From the NCBI GenBank assembly GCA_049325415.1, contig JBMOLL010000124.1, positions 1 to 33,578 of the forward strand: a stretch of 33,578 nt of DNA, written 5' to 3'. The notes beneath the pieces are model-generated. The model made no database searches. It saw only the letters and a list, made by a program, of their open reading frames with translations, and was not told the DNA's origin. The DNA is from JBMOLL01 sp049325415 (GTDB lineage: Bacteria > Bacteroidota > Bacteroidia > Bacteroidales > GCA-2748055). Shown here one piece after another: positions 23,036 to 32,141 of the stretch. How positions within the stretch are numbered: position 1 is the stretch's first letter; each line of letters begins with the position of its first letter. A program made the translations under genes and the position numbers.

Positions 23036-24282
23036 ACTTCTCGTTCTATATCGCCCGCCGTTACCTGTTTGGTAAAAAGTCGCAGAATGCCATAAATATT
23101 ATCTCCCTGATCTCCGTGCTCGGAGTGGCCACGGGAACCATGGCCCTGGTTGTGGTCCTGTCGGTATTCAACGGTTTTGACAAAGTGGTAAAGTCGCTGT
23201 TCTCTGCCTTTGATCCGGACATAAAGATCAGCCTGGCCGAGGGCAAAACCTTCTCCCCCGACAGCGCCCTGATCCTGCAGATCAGGGAACTCGACGGCGT
23301 GGAAGCCCTTTCGGAAGTTCTTGAGGAGAATGCCCTGCTGATGTATGGGGAGAAACAATATATCGCCACCATCAAAGGGGTTGACGATGCATTCATGGAT
23401 GTCAGTGGTATCGATTCGATGATTTACGACGGCACGATGAAACTCCATGATGAGAACCGGCCCTATGCCATTGTGGGCCAGGGTGTGGCCTATAACCTCC
23501 AGATCAGTCTTAATTTTATCAATCCCCTCTTCATCTACCTTCCGAAAAGAGTGGGCCCTGTTAACCTTGCCAATCCCGATGATGCCTTCAAGCGGAAATT
23601 TATTTTTCCCTCGGGCATCTTCTCTATCGAACAGGAATTCGATTCGAAATATGTCCTTGTACCCGCCTCCTTTCTCCGGGAGCTTCTGGATTACAGCAAT
23701 GAAGTCTCCTCCATTGAGGTCAAGGTGAGCTCTCCCCAGCTGCTTGCTTCAACGGTCAAGGCCATTCGGGAGATCATGGGACCGGATTACAGTGTCAGGG
23801 ACCGGCAGGAACAGAACGAACTGTTCTACCGGATCATGAAAACGGAAAAGTGGGCCATCTTCCTGATCCTGACCTTTATCCTGATCGTGGCTTCCTTCAA
23901 TATCATCGGATCCCTGAGCATGCTGATCATTGATAAAAAGGAGGATATCAGCACACTGCGGAACATGGGCGCCAGCGATCAGCAGATCAGCCGTATCTTT
24001 CTGGTTGAAGGCTGGATGATCTCCATAATCGGATCCCTGGCAGGACTGCTCTTCGGAAGTCTCATCTGCTGGATCCAGATGCGCTTTGAACTACTGAAAC
24101 TCTCCGGCAGCGGCACCTTTGTCATCGATGCCTATCCGGTCGACCTGCAGGCTCTGGATATCCTCCTTATCTGGCTGACTGTCCTGCTTATCGGCTTCCT
24201 TGCCGCCCGATATCCCGCCAGACAAATCAGTAAAAAATACCTCGGTCAGACTACTCCCGAAAACAACCTGACTATCAGTTGA
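23032..24282 (+). CDS. LolC/LolE-like FtsX-family ABC permease
   Basis: Inner-membrane permease of the lipoprotein-release (LolCDE) type, which extracts mature lipoproteins for transfer to the outer membrane. The 416 residues show the MacB/FtsX topology: a first helix at about 20-45 (NAINIISLISVLGVATGTMALVVVL), a large periplasmic domain (about 50-270), and three helices near 275-300, 320-350 and 370-395. A DKKEDISTLRNMGAS coupling-helix motif sits near 305-320, matching LolC/E. It overlaps the methyltransferase stop by four bases. The cognate LolD ATPase is not in the window. LolC, LolE or a combined LolF-type subunit cannot be distinguished. Confidence 0.88.
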   Translation: MNFSFYIARRYLFGKKSQNAINIISLISVLGVATGTMALVVVLSVFNGFDKVVKSLFSAFDPDIKISLAEGKTFSPDSALILQIRELDGVEALSEVLEENALLMYGEKQYIATIKGVDDAFMDVSGIDSMIYDGTMKLHDENRPYAIVGQGVAYNLQISLNFINPLFIYLPKRVGPVNLANPDDAFKRKFIFPSGIFSIEQEFDSKYVLVPASFLRELLDYSNEVSSIEVKVSSPQLLASTVKAIREIMGPDYSVRDRQEQNELFYRIMKTEKWAIFLILTFILIVASFNIIGSLSMLIIDKKEDISTLRNMGASDQQISRIFLVEGWMISIIGSLAGLLFGSLICWIQMRFELLKLSGSGTFVIDAYPVDLQALDILLIWLTVLLIGFLAARYPARQISKKYLGQTTPENNLTIS

Positions 24283-24446
24283 CTCAGACAGCGCCGTTTT
24301 GCATCCCCTTAATTGTTAATAATTTTCTGAGACTCTCTTTTATGAAATAGTATATTTAATGGATAAAAACCATGCAACCTTTTACCAATTTTCGGCGTAT
24401 AAATTAAACCGTCGCAATTACTGGCTGATTTTTAAGAATTTAGAAT

Positions 24447-24454
24447 TAATTTTG
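24447..24454 (+). promoter_or_regulatory. TAnnTTTG-like box directly before the giant gene
   Basis: TAATTTTG matches the -7 consensus exactly and ends 3 bases before the ATG at 24458. If used, the mRNA would be leaderless or begin just inside the gene, favouring the ATG at 24479. No -33 element is clear, and the 175-base upstream gap has no other good candidate beyond the one-mismatch TATATTTA at 24351-24358. Confidence 0.28.
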
Positions 24455-24457
24455 GGG

Positions 24458-27400
24458 ATGAAGATTAAAACTGGTCATATGAGGGGAATTATACTTGTTG
24501 CCATGTTATTTACGGCCATGGTCCTGAAAGGTCAGCCACTGACGATTACAAGTGTTACCAGCACTCCCGTCAGTTGCTACGGAGGCTCGGACGGAACCCT
24601 GACCATTAACATTTCCGGGGGACAGAGTCCGTACACCTACATCCTTTTTACCAGTATCATTTCCCCGCCCATTGAAGTTTCCCTGCCTACTGCTGCGACA
24701 AGCTACACCTTTACAGGACATACAGCCAGAAATTACCTTGTGGCTGTAAGGGACAATATCGGAAATGAACAGGCTACTTACTATGCCATTACAGGTCCGG
24801 CGCCGGTTACCATAACTTCGGCCGTAGTGACTGATATCACCTGTAACGGAGCGGGTAACGGATCCATTACCGTGACGGCTACCGGTGAAGACAACAATCT
24901 GAAATACGACCTTACGGGTCCAGTAAATATCACCAATGGAACCGGGATCTTCTCCGGACTTCCCGGCGGGGATTACACGGTAACCGTTTCGTCGTATAAC
25001 GGATGCCCCAGTAACGATGTCGAGTCTCCGCTGACCATCACCGATCCGAATACCGTCAGCATAAGCGTTGATAATATTACGGATGTCGGCTGTTTTGAAG
25101 GAAGTGACGGAACCATCAGTATCACGCCTTCCGGCGGAACACCTTCGGGGGTGGGAACCGGATACACCTACGCATGGACGGGCCCGAACGGTTTCACCTC
25201 CACTTCGGAAGATCTGACCGGGCTTGAAACCGGGAATTATTCGGTTACAGTCGCCGATGTCAATGGCTGCTCCTCCAATGCCGGTCCGCTGTTCGTTGAC
25301 CAGGCTCCAGAAATCGCTGTTGTGCTGACGGGATCCTCCGACATTTCCTGTCCGGGAGGCAACGACGGTACAGCAAGTATCACCCCATCGGGAGGAACGC
25401 CCGGCTATACCTACCTCTGGAGCGGCCAGGGTACCGGCTTCACCTCCGCCAGCAAGGACCCGGTGAACCTGGTGGCCGATACCTACGATCTGACGATCAC
25501 GGACAGCAACGGCTGCAGCAAAACATTCACTTCCATTGTCACCCTGACCGAACCGGCTGTCATCACCGCCACCGTCAACACCGTCAATGATGTCTCCTGT
25601 CCAGGCGGCAACGACGGCTCCGTACTGATCACTGCCGGCGGCGGAACGCCCGGCTACACCTTCGCCTGGACCGGCAACACCTCGGGCTACTCCTCGGCTG
25701 CTGAAGATCCTGTGAACATGCCGGCCGACACCTACGACCTCACCATCACCGACAGCCAAGGCTGTCCGGCTTTCTTCAACGATCTGACCACCGTTTCGGA
25801 ACCTCCCGTGATCTCCGTCACCCTTGATGGCTCCTCCGACGTTTCCTGCAACGGGGGGAACGATGGCTCGGCCCAGATCACCCTGGCCGGCGGAACGCCC
25901 GGTTACACCTACCTCTGGACAGGCGATGTCACGGCTTTCACCTCCACCGCCCAGGATCCGTCGAACCTCATTGCCGACACCTACGACCTTACCATCACCG
26001 ACAGCAACGGCNNNNNNNNNNNNNNNNNNNNNNNNNNNNNNNNNNNNNNNNNNNNNNNNNNNNNNNNNNNNNNNNNNNNNNNNNNNNNNNNNNNNNNNNN
26101 NNNNNNNNNNNCCAGGACCTTTACCAACCTGGTCACCCTCAACCAGAACACCCAGATCACCGTCACCCTCAACGCTTCGTCGGATATCTCCTGTAACGGG
26201 GGCAGCGACGGATCGGCCAGCATCACCGCTGCCGGAGGAACACCCGGTTACACCTACCTCTGGACCGGCCAGGGTACAGGCTTCACCTCTGCCAGCGAGG
26301 ACCCGGTGAACCTCGTGGCCGACACCTACGATCTGATGATCACCGACGGCAACGGCTGTTCCAGGACCTTCCTCTCCCTGGTCACCCTGACCGAACCGAC
26401 GGTCATCACCGCCACTGTCAACACCGTCAATGATGTCTCCTGTCCCGGCGGCAACGACGGCTCCGTACTGATCACTGCCGGCGGCGGAACATCCGGCTAC
26501 ACCTTCGCCTGGACCGGCAACACCTCGGGCTACTCCTCGGCTGCTGAAGATCCTGTGAACATGCCGGCCGACACCTACAGTCTTACCATTACCGACAGCA
26601 AAGGTTGTTCGGAATTCTTTGCCGATCTGGCAACCGTGAGCGAACCTCCCGCAATCACCGTAACCGTCGATGGTACCACCGATGTATCGTGCAGTGGCGG
26701 AAACAATGGAGGCGCCCAGATCACCCCGGCAGGCGGAACACCCGGTTACACCTACCTGTGGGCCGGCACCGGAACCGGTTTTACCTCGGCCGTTCAGGAT
26801 CCGGCGAACCTCGTAGCCGATACCTATAATCTTACCATCACCGACAGCAACGGCTGCTCAAGGCTTTTCAACAACCTGGTCACCATCGGACAGCCCGGTG
26901 TGGTTTCGGTAGTCGTGGATGCCGTTGTGGATGTCGCCTGCCATGGCGATGCCACAGGATCCATCTCCATAACCCCGACCGGAGGGACCTCCCCCTACCT
27001 GCTCAACTGGACCGGTCCGTCGGGATTCAGCTCAACAAATGAGGATATCAGCGGGCTGGCCGCCGGATCGTATAATCTGTCGGTCACCGATCAGTCGGGC
27101 TGTACCGGGATCTTCAACAACCTGGTTACCATCAATGAACCTTCGGCGCTCAGTGCAGTATTCTCGATAAGCGATGCAAGCTGCCCGGGCACGAACGACG
27201 GAGCGGTGGGTGTAACGGTTTCGGGAGGAACCCCGGGATATCTCTATTCCTGGACCGGACCAAGCGCTTTCTCTTCGACAAATGAAGATCTGACCCTGCT
27301 CTATGCAGGCGATTACGAGCTGACGGTAACCGACGGTGCAGGCTGTCAGATGACCTTCCCGGTTCAGACCGTAGGATCACCGACGGCTCTGGCAGTTACA

Positions 27401-30400
27401 CATACCCAGACAGACATTACCTGTGCCGGGGCAGACAACGGGATCATCGACCTGACGGTCAGCGGAGGAACCCCCGGGTATGGCTTCAGCTGGACCGGAC
27501 CTTCGGGCTTTGTTTCAGCAGCCGAGGACCTGAACAACCTGGCACCGGGTACCTATGATGTAATCGTCAGTGATCTGAATGGCTGTACTGAGAACTACCC
27601 GGGAATAACTATCACCGAACCGGCAGCACTGGCTGCTTCGGCAGTAAAAATTGACATTTCCTGTGCCGGTTATGACGACGGAGAGATTGATGCAACGGTT
27701 TCCGGCGGCACGCTGCCTTACACCCTGGCCTGGAGCGGACCTTCGGGATTCACTTCAGCGGCGGAAGATCTGACAGGTCTGGCCCCGGGTGACTACGATC
27801 TCACCATTACCGACGGAAACGGCTGTGTATCCCTAAACCCGGCTATTGCAACCATTATCGAGCCTTCGGGAGTGAATGTAAGCCTGGTCTCCCAGACCAA
27901 TGTCTCCTGCTACACCGGAACCAACGGTTCCATCCAGATAGATGTCACCGGTGGTGTGGTTCCCTACACTTTTGCCTGGACCAACTCGCTGAATGTCGTG
28001 GTATCGACGGTTGAAGATCCGACGAACCTTCCGGCATCCACCTACTCCCTGATTGTAACCGACGGCAATGGCTGTATTACTTCCTATCCTGCCTTTGTTA
28101 TCATTACGCAACCCACCCAGCTGTCCGCAACACTTGCTAAAACCGATGTACTCTGCTACGGTCAGTCGACCGGTACCATCACGGTAACTGCTGCAGGAGG
28201 TACTTCGCCATACACCTATTCGAGGAACGGGAATATTCCTGCCAACTATCAGGCAAGCAATGTTTTCACCAACCTGCCGAAGGGTTCATACATTATCTGG
28301 ACCAAGGATTCTCATGGTTGTGTGACGAATAACACCATCACCGTCAATCAGCCCGCAGAGATCCAGATCACCGAGGAAAGCCGGTCGGGTGAGATCAAAT
28401 GTTTCGGGGATTCAACGGCTCAGATCTTTATTGAAACAGTGATCGGAGGCGTCCTTCCCTATGAATATTCCATCGACAACGGCCTCACGTTCAGCAGCAA
28501 CAGTCTTTTCACCGGTCTGCCTGCCGGAGATTACCAGACAGTGGTAAGGGATCTTAACGGTTGTACTGCGATCGGAAACAATAATAAAATCACCGAACCT
28601 TCTCCTATCGTGATCTCCTCCTACACCCAGATCGATATCACGAGCTGTTTTGATGCTCCCGAAGGAGAGATCCTGCTCAGTGCCGTGGGAGGAACAGGCG
28701 ATCTTCTGTATACACTTGATGGAACCGACTCCAATATTTTCGGACAATTCAGCAACATTTCCGGAGGAGAACATACCGTTTCCATCAGTGATGAAAACAG
28801 CTGTCAGAAAGACACCCTGGTGGACATTCTTCGTCCGCAGGCCATCCTCTTCACCACTGTAACGATAACTGATGTGACCGGTTGCCCCGGCGGAACAAAC
28901 GGTTCCATTGACGTAACGGCGACCGGCGGAACCGGAACACTGCTTTATTCCCTTGAAGGTTCACCCTATGGTGCCTCCGGCAGTTTTGCCGGGCTGAGCG
29001 CCGGTGCTTACCTTGTATCGGTGAAGGATGATAATGATTGTACCCACGACACTACCATCAACGTGGCGGAACCCGGACCGATTACCATTACCGGGGAGAG
29101 TGCAACACCGGTATCGTGTACCGGAAGTACCGACGGTTCCGTGAGCATCACGGTATCGGGGGGTACGCTGCCCTATAACTTTACACTGAATCCGGGAGGT
29201 GCAACAAATAATACAGGGACCTTTGACAACCTGGCTCCGGGCTTCTACACCGTCGACATGAACGACGCTGCCGGTTGCGGACCGCTGACCTCAGGCAGTC
29301 TTGAAGTCACCGAACCGCCCCTCTTCCAGCTTGATTCCCTGAAAAGCAGTGACATCAGCTGTTTTGGTGCAGCCGACGGAGAAATACATATTTATGTCAG
29401 CGGAGGTGTACCTCCGTATAACTACTCGATCGACGACCGTGCAACTTATGACCCGGCCCTGGATTTCACAGGGCTGAATCCCGGATCCTTTGAAGTATGG
29501 ATCCAGGATAGTTACGGCTGTGAAATCTATGCCGGTACGGTCACCCTCAACGGTCCGGCTGAAATAATCCTTACGACCACAGTAACCGATGTTGCAGGTT
29601 GCTTCGGAGAAAATACGGGTGCCATTTCCGTTTCGGCAAGCGGTGGGAGCGGGACATATGAATATTCTCTCGACGGAAGCGTGTACCAGGCCAGCGGTGA
29701 TTTTACCGGTCTTGGAGCAGGTTTTTACACCATCTTTGCCCTTGACAACACCGGATGTGAGGTGAGCTTGCACGAATCCATCGACCAGCCCGAAGAACTG
29801 GTTGTCAGCATTGAAAAAACAGATGCCTTCAACGCCCTGCCCGGTGAGATTATTATTCATGCAACAGGAGGAACTCCCCCGCTTGAATTTTCGATCGATG
29901 GAACAGGAGGAACATTTACGACCGATACCATTTACGGAGGATTGAGTGAAGGTCTCTACCCGGTTGTGGTCAGAGATGCCAACGGATGCCTGTACCAGGA
30001 AGATGTGGAGATCCTGAATATACCTCCTCTTGATGTGACGATTGTTACCGGCGATGTGAGCTGTGCCGGGGCAAACGACGGTCAGATCACCTTTAACCCG
30101 GTTAATGCTACGGGGACCGTGCAGTATTCCATCGACAACGGAGCAAGTTTTGCCGGCAATGCGGTCTTCACCGGTCTGCCGGGTGATTCGACCTATCTCC
30201 TGATAGCCCGGGATGAAGAAGGCAAGGAATACACCGGAACGGCCACGATTAGCGAGCCTGACCCGCTTGAGGCTTATGCAGATATCACGGCTGCCGAGTG
30301 CAGCAGTTACAGTGAGACCGGCTCCATTGACCTGACGGTTTCCGGAGGTACGGGAAGCTATGTATTTGCCTGGAGAGACGGTTCTGCCAATGAAGACCAG

Positions 30401-31234
30401 CCTGCGCTGAATTCGGGGTGGTACTATTTCGAGGTCATGGATGAAAACGGCTGTGTCCTTAACGATTCTGCCTATGTTCCGGCGCTTGTGATACTGGAGG
30501 CAAATGCCGGACAGGACACGACGATCTGCCAGGGCGAAACGATCCAGTTGAATGGCCAGGGAGGAACGATGGTTTCCTGGAGTCCTGCCACCTATCTGTC
30601 GAGCCAGACCATAGCCGATCCGGTTGCTTCGATGGTCATGGAGGATATCAGCTATGCCTTTACGGTGAGCGAAGATTCTTCCCCATACGGATGTTACGAT
30701 ATTGATACTCTGAAGATCAGCGTACTCCCGGTCAGTGGTGTAACAGCAATCAGGGATACGGTAATCATTCTCGGCCAGAGTGTGGAACTTTCCGTTGAAG
30801 GAGGCCCGTTTGCCTCTTATCTCTGGGTTCCCTCGACCGGTCTGGATAATGATACCTCATCCACCCCGGTTGCCATGCCATCCGCCACCACCTGGTACTA
30901 TCTTTATGTGGTTAATGAGAACGGATGTACGGAAACCGACTCCCTGCTGATCGAGGTGATCGAGAAATTCAAGGTTTATAACTCCTTCTCGCCAAACGGT
31001 GACGGTTACAATGAATATTTCGAGATCGATCAGGCGTACCGGTTCCCGGAAATGGTGGTTGAAGTATATGCACGCTGGGGAGACAAGCTCTTCTCATCGG
31101 TCGGATACACGGATGACAAGCGCTGGGATGGCACCTTTAAAGGGAAGCCTGCTCCGGTGGGGACGTATTATTATGTGATCATTCCCTATCCGGATGCGAA
31201 GCCAATTACTGGTAATGTAACTATAGTCAGGTAA
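24458..31234 (+). CDS. Giant SprB-repeat cell-surface protein with type IX (type B) sorting domain; contains assembly gap
   Basis: A secreted adhesin-like protein of nominally 2,258 residues, including 34 undetermined ones. It has a signal peptide (about 1-26, ending LKGQP), about 24 tandem SprB-type repeats, and a linker with two Ig/PKD-like segments (about 2,015-2,160). The last 90 residues (FKVYNSFSPNGDGYNEYFEI to ITGNVTIVR) are the CHU_C/gliding-associated C-terminal domain that directs type IX secretion. Each repeat starts with a Cys-x-Gly-x-x-x-Gly-type motif (for example SCPGGNDGS) and usually ends with a second Cys after Asn-Gly. The ATG at 24458 is chosen for the signal peptide; the in-frame ATG at 24359 precedes AT-rich, non-coding-looking sequence, and 24479 is an alternative. 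A PorP/SprF gene follows by 3 bases, as for sprB-sprF pairs. Surface adhesion, gliding or aggregation are inferred roles. Confidence 0.92.
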   Translation: MKIKTGHMRGIILVAMLFTAMVLKGQPLTITSVTSTPVSCYGGSDGTLTINISGGQSPYTYILFTSIISPPIEVSLPTAATSYTFTGHTARNYLVAVRDNIGNEQATYYAITGPAPVTITSAVVTDITCNGAGNGSITVTATGEDNNLKYDLTGPVNITNGTGIFSGLPGGDYTVTVSSYNGCPSNDVESPLTITDPNTVSISVDNITDVGCFEGSDGTISITPSGGTPSGVGTGYTYAWTGPNGFTSTSEDLTGLETGNYSVTVADVNGCSSNAGPLFVDQAPEIAVVLTGSSDISCPGGNDGTASITPSGGTPGYTYLWSGQGTGFTSASKDPVNLVADTYDLTITDSNGCSKTFTSIVTLTEPAVITATVNTVNDVSCPGGNDGSVLITAGGGTPGYTFAWTGNTSGYSSAAEDPVNMPADTYDLTITDSQGCPAFFNDLTTVSEPPVISVTLDGSSDVSCNGGNDGSAQITLAGGTPGYTYLWTGDVTAFTSTAQDPSNLIADTYDLTITDSNGXXXXXXXXXXXXXXXXXXXXXXXXXXXXXXXXXXRTFTNLVTLNQNTQITVTLNASSDISCNGGSDGSASITAAGGTPGYTYLWTGQGTGFTSASEDPVNLVADTYDLMITDGNGCSRTFLSLVTLTEPTVITATVNTVNDVSCPGGNDGSVLITAGGGTSGYTFAWTGNTSGYSSAAEDPVNMPADTYSLTITDSKGCSEFFADLATVSEPPAITVTVDGTTDVSCSGGNNGGAQITPAGGTPGYTYLWAGTGTGFTSAVQDPANLVADTYNLTITDSNGCSRLFNNLVTIGQPGVVSVVVDAVVDVACHGDATGSISITPTGGTSPYLLNWTGPSGFSSTNEDISGLAAGSYNLSVTDQSGCTGIFNNLVTINEPSALSAVFSISDASCPGTNDGAVGVTVSGGTPGYLYSWTGPSAFSSTNEDLTLLYAGDYELTVTDGAGCQMTFPVQTVGSPTALAVTHTQTDITCAGADNGIIDLTVSGGTPGYGFSWTGPSGFVSAAEDLNNLAPGTYDVIVSDLNGCTENYPGITITEPAALAASAVKIDISCAGYDDGEIDATVSGGTLPYTLAWSGPSGFTSAAEDLTGLAPGDYDLTITDGNGCVSLNPAIATIIEPSGVNVSLVSQTNVSCYTGTNGSIQIDVTGGVVPYTFAWTNSLNVVVSTVEDPTNLPASTYSLIVTDGNGCITSYPAFVIITQPTQLSATLAKTDVLCYGQSTGTITVTAAGGTSPYTYSRNGNIPANYQASNVFTNLPKGSYIIWTKDSHGCVTNNTITVNQPAEIQITEESRSGEIKCFGDSTAQIFIETVIGGVLPYEYSIDNGLTFSSNSLFTGLPAGDYQTVVRDLNGCTAIGNNNKITEPSPIVISSYTQIDITSCFDAPEGEILLSAVGGTGDLLYTLDGTDSNIFGQFSNISGGEHTVSISDENSCQKDTLVDILRPQAILFTTVTITDVTGCPGGTNGSIDVTATGGTGTLLYSLEGSPYGASGSFAGLSAGAYLVSVKDDNDCTHDTTINVAEPGPITITGESATPVSCTGSTDGSVSITVSGGTLPYNFTLNPGGATNNTGTFDNLAPGFYTVDMNDAAGCGPLTSGSLEVTEPPLFQLDSLKSSDISCFGAADGEIHIYVSGGVPPYNYSIDDRATYDPALDFTGLNPGSFEVWIQDSYGCEIYAGTVTLNGPAEIILTTTVTDVAGCFGENTGAISVSASGGSGTYEYSLDGSVYQASGDFTGLGAGFYTIFALDNTGCEVSLHESIDQPEELVVSIEKTDAFNALPGEIIIHATGGTPPLEFSIDGTGGTFTTDTIYGGLSEGLYPVVVRDANGCLYQEDVEILNIPPLDVTIVTGDVSCAGANDGQITFNPVNATGTVQYSIDNGASFAGNAVFTGLPGDSTYLLIARDEEGKEYTGTATISEPDPLEAYADITAAECSSYSETGSIDLTVSGGTGSYVFAWRDGSANEDQPALNSGWYYFEVMDENGCVLNDSAYVPALVILEANAGQDTTICQGETIQLNGQGGTMVSWSPATYLSSQTIADPVASMVMEDISYAFTVSEDSSPYGCYDIDTLKISVLPVSGVTAIRDTVIILGQSVELSVEGGPFASYLWVPSTGLDNDTSSTPVAMPSATTWYYLYVVNENGCTETDSLLIEVIEKFKVYNSFSPNGDGYNEYFEIDQAYRFPEMVVEVYARWGDKLFSSVGYTDDKRWDGTFKGKPAPVGTYYYVIIPYPDAKPITGNVTIVR
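25315..26905 (+). repeat. Duplicated three-unit block A-B-C / A'-B'-C' inside the array
   Basis: Units at 25349, 25598 and 25847 are matched in order by those at 26192, 26441 and 26690. The middle pair is nearly identical at DNA level: by eye, 25561-25735 and 26404-26578 differ at 4 of 175 positions, while flanking units differ much more. This indicates block duplication or later gene conversion. Confidence 0.8.
26012..26111. other. Assembly gap of 100 N inside the repeat array
   Basis: Exactly 100 undetermined bases, a standard scaffold placeholder. The left flank ends in the codon for Gly of DSNG and the right flank resumes at the last two bases of a Ser codon followed by RTF. In the sister unit the same place reads GCSRTF, so TG(C/T)T is the minimal bridge. 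Confidence 0.98.
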
Positions 31235-31237
31235 GTC

Positions 31238-32134
31238 ATGAAGAAATTTATATATACAGTCCTGATACTTGCCCTGGCGGGCGGATCGTCGTGCTTCGGG
31301 CAGCAGTTACCGCAGTTCACCCAGTACATGTTCAACGACTTCATCGTGAACCCGGCCATTGCGGGCACCCAGGATTTTTACCAGATCCGGACGAATCACC
31401 GCTTCCAGTGGGTCGGTCTGCTTGATCCTCCCATTACCAACACCCTGGCTTTTTACGGGCCGCATACCAAACTGGATATGGGTTACGGTGGCTATATCTA
31501 CAACGATATCACGGGACCAACCAGCCGTACAGGAATTTCGGGAGCCTACGCCTACAATATTGCCATCACCAGGGATATCAGGCTTTCCATGGGTGTTTCC
31601 CTGAGCCTGCTGCAGTACCGGGTCGACGGTACTCAGCTTGATGCCAAGGAAGAAGGAGATCCGGTTATTCAGCCGGTGGTCAGCTCAACTTTTGTCCCCG
31701 ACGGCGGCGTGGGCGTATACCTTTATGCGGATGAGTTTTATGCCGGATTCTCGGTTGCCCAGCTCTTTAATAACAAGCTGACCATTTTTGATGAGAAGAC
31801 CGGGCTGAACAAACTGAAGAGCCATTTTTACCTGACGGGGGGCTACCGTTATGAAGTGGATCGTGACTGGATCCTTGAACCTTCGCTGATACTGAAAGGA
31901 ACAGCCCCCAGGGAAATCACCTTCGATATCACGGCAAAGGTGGAATGGCAAAAGATGGTATGGGGAGGAGTTTCATACCGTTTTAAGGATGCCCTGGCCC
32001 TGCTTATCGGTTACAGCTACGATGAACAGTTCTATTTCGGATATGCCTATGATATCGGGGTATCCGACCTGCGAAAATACAATTCGGGAACACACGAACT
32101 GATGATCGGTTACCGTTTTAACGATATCAAATAA
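31238..32134 (+). CDS. PorP/SprF-family type IX secretion outer-membrane protein
   Basis: PorP/SprF proteins are outer-membrane barrels tied to type IX secretion; SprF is needed to display the adhesin SprB encoded beside it. The 298-residue product has a signal peptide (to about residue 22, CFGQQ) and the hallmark N-terminus QLPQFTQYMFNDFIVNPAIAGT (22-43). It continues with beta strands including FRWVG-like HRFQWVGL (51-58), and ends ELMIGYRFNDIK. Family length is normal. It starts 3 bases after the giant SprB-repeat gene and is followed at 7 bases by a DUF4296 lipoprotein, so the three are likely co-transcribed. It is probably the dedicated partner of the giant protein. Confidence 0.94.
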   Translation: MKKFIYTVLILALAGGSSCFGQQLPQFTQYMFNDFIVNPAIAGTQDFYQIRTNHRFQWVGLLDPPITNTLAFYGPHTKLDMGYGGYIYNDITGPTSRTGISGAYAYNIAITRDIRLSMGVSLSLLQYRVDGTQLDAKEEGDPVIQPVVSSTFVPDGGVGVYLYADEFYAGFSVAQLFNNKLTIFDEKTGLNKLKSHFYLTGGYRYEVDRDWILEPSLILKGTAPREITFDITAKVEWQKMVWGGVSYRFKDALALLIGYSYDEQFYFGYAYDIGVSDLRKYNSGTHELMIGYRFNDIK

Positions 32135-32141
32135 TCCAGAA

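Larger units (their letters stand above)
24560..30470 (+). repeat. Tandem SprB-type repeat array, about 24 units of 231-267 bp
   Basis: The first codon of the conserved Cys marks unit starts at 24575, 24842, 25091, 25349, 25598, 25847, 26192, 26441, 26690, 26939, 27182, 27422, 27662, 27908, 28154, 28400, 28646, 28883, 29117, 29360, 29600, (29823, Cys lost), 30062 and 30299. Spacing is variable at both ends. It is exactly 249 bp from 25349 to 26939 once the N gap is counted as 4 bp, suggesting recent expansion of that core. Confidence 0.88.

Noticed and set aside
24283..24345. Complementary CTCAGA / TCTGAG downstream of the LolC/E-like gene considered as a terminator
   Set aside because: The arms are short, the loop is about 35-40 bases, and no T-run follows.
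24359..24457. Upstream in-frame extension of the giant gene
   Set aside because: The 33 extra residues are AT-rich and would bury the signal peptide; the ATG at 24458 fits secretion better.
24506..25759. Long minus-strand frame of 417 codons inside the giant gene
   Set aside because: It is antisense to the repeat array and repeats with the same period. It is a by-product of codon use in Gly/Thr/Asp-rich repeats, with no signal peptide or recognisable domain.
26012..26111. N run considered as evidence for a disrupted or frameshifted gene
   Set aside because: The reading frame and repeat phase continue on both sides when the gap is taken as 4 bp, so nothing suggests a broken gene.
24560..30470. 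Regular repeats considered as a CRISPR array
   Set aside because: The period is 231-267 bp, repeats are coding and diverged, and there are no short identical repeats with unique spacers.
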